A stretch of DNA of 64,000 bases from Oricola sp. (GTDB lineage: Bacteria > Pseudomonadota > Alphaproteobacteria > Rhizobiales > Rhizobiaceae): contig NZ_JALEGV010000012.1 in NCBI RefSeq assembly GCF_022763245.1, positions 248,001-312,000 on the forward strand, in the 5' to 3' direction. Below are positions 61,323 to 64,000 of the stretch, in pieces. Numbering within the stretch: position 1 is the first letter of the stretch; every line of letters starts with the position of its first letter. A program made the translations under genes and the position numbers. The notes under the pieces were generated by a model. It saw only the letters and a list, made by a program, of their open reading frames with translations. It ran no database searches and was not told where the DNA came from.

Positions 61323-63715
61323 GTGTTCTCCTTGGCCGAGGCGATGGCGTCGCTGACAGCGCTCATCCGGATCGGCAGCTTGTTCAGGTGAATGTTCCAG
61401 AGGCTGAGCGCATCGTGGATCGCGCCGGAAATAGCCGCCGGCGCGCCCAGATAGCCGCTTTCGCCCGATCCCTTCTGGCCGAATTCGGTGAAGGGCGAAG
61501 GGGTGCAATGATGCACGATCTCGACCTCGGGCACCTCGTTGGACGAGGGCATGAGGTAGTCGAGGAAGCTTTGGGTCATCAGGTGACCCTCCGCGTCATA
61601 GGCGAACTCCTCGAGCAGCGCCGCACCGATGCCGTGCGCAATGCCGCCCAGAGTCATGCCCTTGACGATGTGCGGGTTGATGACCGTGCCGCAATCGTGA
61701 CCGATGACGTAGCGCCGGATCTCGGGCTTGGCGAGCACGGGGTCGAACGCCATCAGCACCACGTGGAACTCGAAGGAGTAGCAGGGATACATTTGCGCCC
61801 TGCCGTCCTTCGGCAACTCGACGCCTGTCGGAACCTGCTGAATGAAACTGGCGGTCAGCCCCGGATTGGTGCCCTCCGGCAGGTCGTGAAAGCGACGATG
61901 GGCGATATCGACCACCTCGGCCCATTCGACTTTCTGCCCCTCGGGACCGTGAACGACGCCCTCGGCATAGGTCACGGCGTCTTTGGCGACCCCCATGGAA
62001 TGGGCGGCGATCGACATGATCTGGCGCTTGAGGTCGCGCGCGGCATTGGCCGCGGCTCCCCCGAGCATGATCGCCATGCGGCTGCCGACCGGAGAGTTTC
62101 CAGGCAGCGAACCGAGGCTGTCGGGCCGCACGACGCGGATGAGATCCGGGTCGATCTCCAGCACTTCGCCGACCACCGTCGCCGCGAGCGTCTCGTGCCC
62201 CTGGCCCGAGCTCGTGGTGTGGATGGTGACCGTGACGTCGCCCAGCGCGTCGACATTGACACGGCTGCCCTCCATCCATGTGGAGGTGCGGTTCTTGGGA
62301 TTGAGCAGCGGCTCGAAGGACGAGTTGCCGCCCGACGGCTCAAGACACGCTGCAATGCCGATGCCTGCGCAAAGCCCCTCGGCGCGCAGCCGGTCGCGTT
62401 CGGCGACGATGCCCTCATACCCGGCCTGCGCCAAGACCTTGTCGACGACGGCGTGATAGTCGCCGCTGTCATATTTGCTGCCCGACGGGATTTCCCAGGG
62501 GAACTCTTCCGCCCGGATGAAGTTCTTGCGCCGCAACGCAATCCTGTCCATCCCGAGATGGGCGGCGATCCGGTCCATCATCGTTTCGATCGCGTAGTTC
62601 GTCGGCGACTGGCCGAAGCCGCGCACAGCCTCCTGCACCGCCTTGTTCGTTGTCACCGAAACCGCGCGGTACTGGACCGACTTGATGCGGTAGGGCCCGA
62701 CGATGGCGCCGATCGGCTTGCCGAGCTGGAACGGTGCCCGGCCCGCATAGGCGCCGGCATTGTCGAGGGCGCGCATCTTCATCGCGTTGACGGTGCCGTC
62801 GCGGTCGAAGGCGACCTCGATGTCGAAGATTCGCTCCGGTCCGTGTGCATCGCCGGAACGCATATTCTCCAGCCGGTCTTCGATCAGACGCACCGGACGC
62901 CCCAGTTTCCGGGCGAGATAGGCCGCAAGAACGGTGTGCTTGATCCCGCGCTTGACGCCGTAGGAGCCGCCGACATCGACGTCGTAATGGACGCGCACCT
63001 CATTGCCGCGCAGGCCAAGCGCCCGTGCAATCTGGTCGGCATATTTCGGCATCTGGATCGACGCCCAGACATCCAGGACGTTGTCCCAGGCGTTCCACTC
63101 GCAGATCACGCCGAAGGTCTCGATCGGCACGGTGGAATTGCGACCCCAGGTCACCCTAAGCTTGAGCGTCTCGTCGCTCTCGGCGAAGTCCTCGTCAACC
63201 GGACCCCAGTCGAATGTGCGATCTAGCAGGACGTTGGAGCCGTGCGCCGGATGAACGGGCGTGGACCCCTCTTCCATCGCCTTCTCGGGGTCCATCACGA
63301 AACCGAGCTTCTCGCCCTTGACCCTGACCTTCTCGGCAGCGTCCTCGGCCGCAGCGCGGCTGGTCGCAACCACCGCCGCGACCCATTCGCCAGCATAGCG
63401 GTTCTGGCCGACCGCAAGCGGAAAGCGGCGCACGTCCGGCGTGTCGAGGCCGTTCATCAGCGGATTGACGGCGCTGGACAGTTCGCGCCCGTCGACGACG
63501 TCGATCACGCCCTCCATCGCCAGCGCCTCGGACGCGTCGACCTGCTCGATCATGGCGGCGGGATGCTGGCTCGCGACGAGCGCCACATGCACCATGCCGG
63601 GGCGTTCGATGTCCTGCACGAAGCGTCCGGCACCGGCGACGAAACGCACGTCCTCGCGAACGCGCCGATCCGATGAGACATATCGGCCGGAGAATGGCTT
63701 GGCGTGCTCGGTCAT
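61319..63715 (-). CDS. Xanthine dehydrogenase-family molybdopterin-binding large subunit
   Basis: A 798-aa molybdenum hydroxylase large subunit. The active-site glutamate is in QKGSGESGYLG, and GGSYGVKRG and EAVRGFGQSP mark the cofactor-binding loops. The CSFR loop of CO dehydrogenase is absent, so this should hydroxylate an organic substrate (aldehyde or N-heterocycle type). It is coupled by a 4-bp overlap to the small Fe-S subunit. The FAD subunit is not in the window and may lie upstream beyond 64000. Confidence 0.9.
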   Translation of the reverse strand: MTEHAKPFSGRYVSSDRRVREDVRFVAGAGRFVQDIERPGMVHVALVASQHPAAMIEQVDASEALAMEGVIDVVDGRELSSAVNPLMNGLDTPDVRRFPLAVGQNRYAGEWVAAVVATSRAAAEDAAEKVRVKGEKLGFVMDPEKAMEEGSTPVHPAHGSNVLLDRTFDWGPVDEDFAESDETLKLRVTWGRNSTVPIETFGVICEWNAWDNVLDVWASIQMPKYADQIARALGLRGNEVRVHYDVDVGGSYGVKRGIKHTVLAAYLARKLGRPVRLIEDRLENMRSGDAHGPERIFDIEVAFDRDGTVNAMKMRALDNAGAYAGRAPFQLGKPIGAIVGPYRIKSVQYRAVSVTTNKAVQEAVRGFGQSPTNYAIETMMDRIAAHLGMDRIALRRKNFIRAEEFPWEIPSGSKYDSGDYHAVVDKVLAQAGYEGIVAERDRLRAEGLCAGIGIAACLEPSGGNSSFEPLLNPKNRTSTWMEGSRVNVDALGDVTVTIHTTSSGQGHETLAATVVGEVLEIDPDLIRVVRPDSLGSLPGNSPVGSRMAIMLGGAAANAARDLKRQIMSIAAHSMGVAKDAVTYAEGVVHGPEGQKVEWAEVVDIAHRRFHDLPEGTNPGLTASFIQQVPTGVELPKDGRAQMYPCYSFEFHVVLMAFDPVLAKPEIRRYVIGHDCGTVINPHIVKGMTLGGIAHGIGAALLEEFAYDAEGHLMTQSFLDYLMPSSNEVPEVEIVHHCTPSPFTEFGQKGSGESGYLGAPAAISGAIHDALSLWNIHLNKLPIRMSAVSDAIASAKENT

Positions 63716-64000
63716 CGGCCGACCTCCATCGCTGCCGTGTTGCTTTCACGCAGCCGCCTGGCCGCCAGCCGTACCGCCTCGACGATCTGTCCGTAGCCCG
63801 TGCAGCGGCAAATATTGCCCGAGATCGCCTCGCGGATTTCTTCGTCCGACGGGTCGCGATTGGTCGCCAGCAATGCCTTGGCCGCGAGGATCATGCCCGG
63901 CGTGCAGTAGCCGCATTGCAGCCCGTGCGTGGCGCAGAAGCTGTCCTGGATGATGTCCATGTCGCCCGGCGTCGATGCCACGCCCTCGATGGTGGTCACC
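63712..64000 (-). CDS. (2Fe-2S)-binding small subunit of a molybdenum hydroxylase (5' end outside window)
   Basis: The visible C-terminal 95 residues contain the second cluster domain: CGYCTPGMILAAKALLA and, 30 residues on, CRCTGYGQIVEAV. This is the CoxS/xanthine-dehydrogenase small subunit pattern. The frame stays open to the window end, so the ferredoxin-like N-terminal domain lies outside. The stop overlaps the large-subunit start by 4 bp. Confidence 0.92.
   Translation of the reverse strand, partial: VTTIEGVASTPGDMDIIQDSFCATHGLQCGYCTPGMILAAKALLATNRDPSDEEIREAISGNICRCTGYGQIVEAVRLAARRLRESNTAAMEVGR

Noticed and set aside
61319-63715. Aerobic carbon monoxide dehydrogenase large subunit
   Set aside because: A CoxG-like gene is nearby, but the CSFR active-site loop of CoxL is absent; the loop reads VRGFGQSP.

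Overview
The window reads as a catabolic island of a GC-rich Gram-negative bacterium, most likely an alphaproteobacterium of the Hyphomicrobiales (rhizobial) type. The grounds are the GC-rich coding sequence, the dense ATGA-type overlaps, periplasmic-binding-protein transporters (Liv/HAAT, SsuABC-like, TctABC), and the LuxR, LysR, TetR and GntR/FCD regulators. It is almost entirely coding. No gap exceeds 300 bases, and I see no tRNA, rRNA, CRISPR array or intact insertion sequence. Family assignments come from reading the translations and comparing them with remembered family sequences; no search was run.

Region A (about 0.5-40 kb) looks like a steroid C/D-ring catabolic locus. Counterparts of the mycobacterial KstR2-regulon enzymes are recognisable: IpdF, EchA20 and IpdC (1624-4288), a FadE30-like acyl-CoA dehydrogenase with a partner subunit (5720-8046), a thiolase in the FadA6 role (16638-17843), an acyl-CoA ligase in the FadD3 role (21974-23512), and the ring-cleaving pair IpdA/IpdB (33580-35272). 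In the M. tuberculosis scheme these activate the two-ring propionate HIP, oxidise its side chain, hydrolyse both remaining rings and feed the product to beta-oxidation. Around them lie nine classical SDRs, one atypical SDR, five NTF2/SnoaL-fold proteins, a MaoC hydratase, a bifunctional enoyl-CoA hydratase/3-hydroxyacyl-CoA dehydrogenase, an acyl-CoA dehydrogenase plus phosphotransferase pair of the ACAD10/11 (Lva) type, a GMC oxidoreductase, a quinone oxidoreductase and a Liv-type ABC importer with a fused LivH-LivM permease. A/B-ring genes (KstD, KshA, HsaABCD) are not present, so they should lie elsewhere.

Inside region A, a LysR-headed block (11174-16015) holds an FrhB-family Fe-S protein, a PLP aminotransferase, an SMP-30 lactonase and a RidA-like protein. 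Its substrate is unknown.

A 16-18 bp polar motif, read towards the gene as TAGTCCnTnCRGACGATG, lies 59-113 bp upstream of the first genes of six transcription units in region A. A weaker copy lies upstream of a seventh, and a perfect-palindrome version sits between the TetR and LysR genes. It is the best candidate here for a shared operator.

Region B (about 41-49.9 kb) has an SsuABC/TauABC-like importer, two convergent TauE/SafE permeases with overlapping stop codons, an aldehyde dehydrogenase divergent from a benzoylformate-decarboxylase-like ThDP enzyme (with a perfect 14-bp palindrome between them), a GntR/FCD regulator and a TIGR02444-like protein. The logic suggests 2-oxoacid to aldehyde to acid.

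Region C (49.9-64 kb, all on the minus strand) runs from a molybdenum-hydroxylase small subunit (cut by the window end) and large subunit through two ACMSD-type amidohydrolases, a CoxG-like protein, an alpha/beta hydrolase, UbiX, a UbiD-type decarboxylase, a Rieske protein and an unknown 121-aa protein, to a TctCBA transporter and a second ThDP enzyme. It looks like a complete uptake-plus-catabolism unit for an aromatic or heteroaromatic carboxylate that I cannot name.
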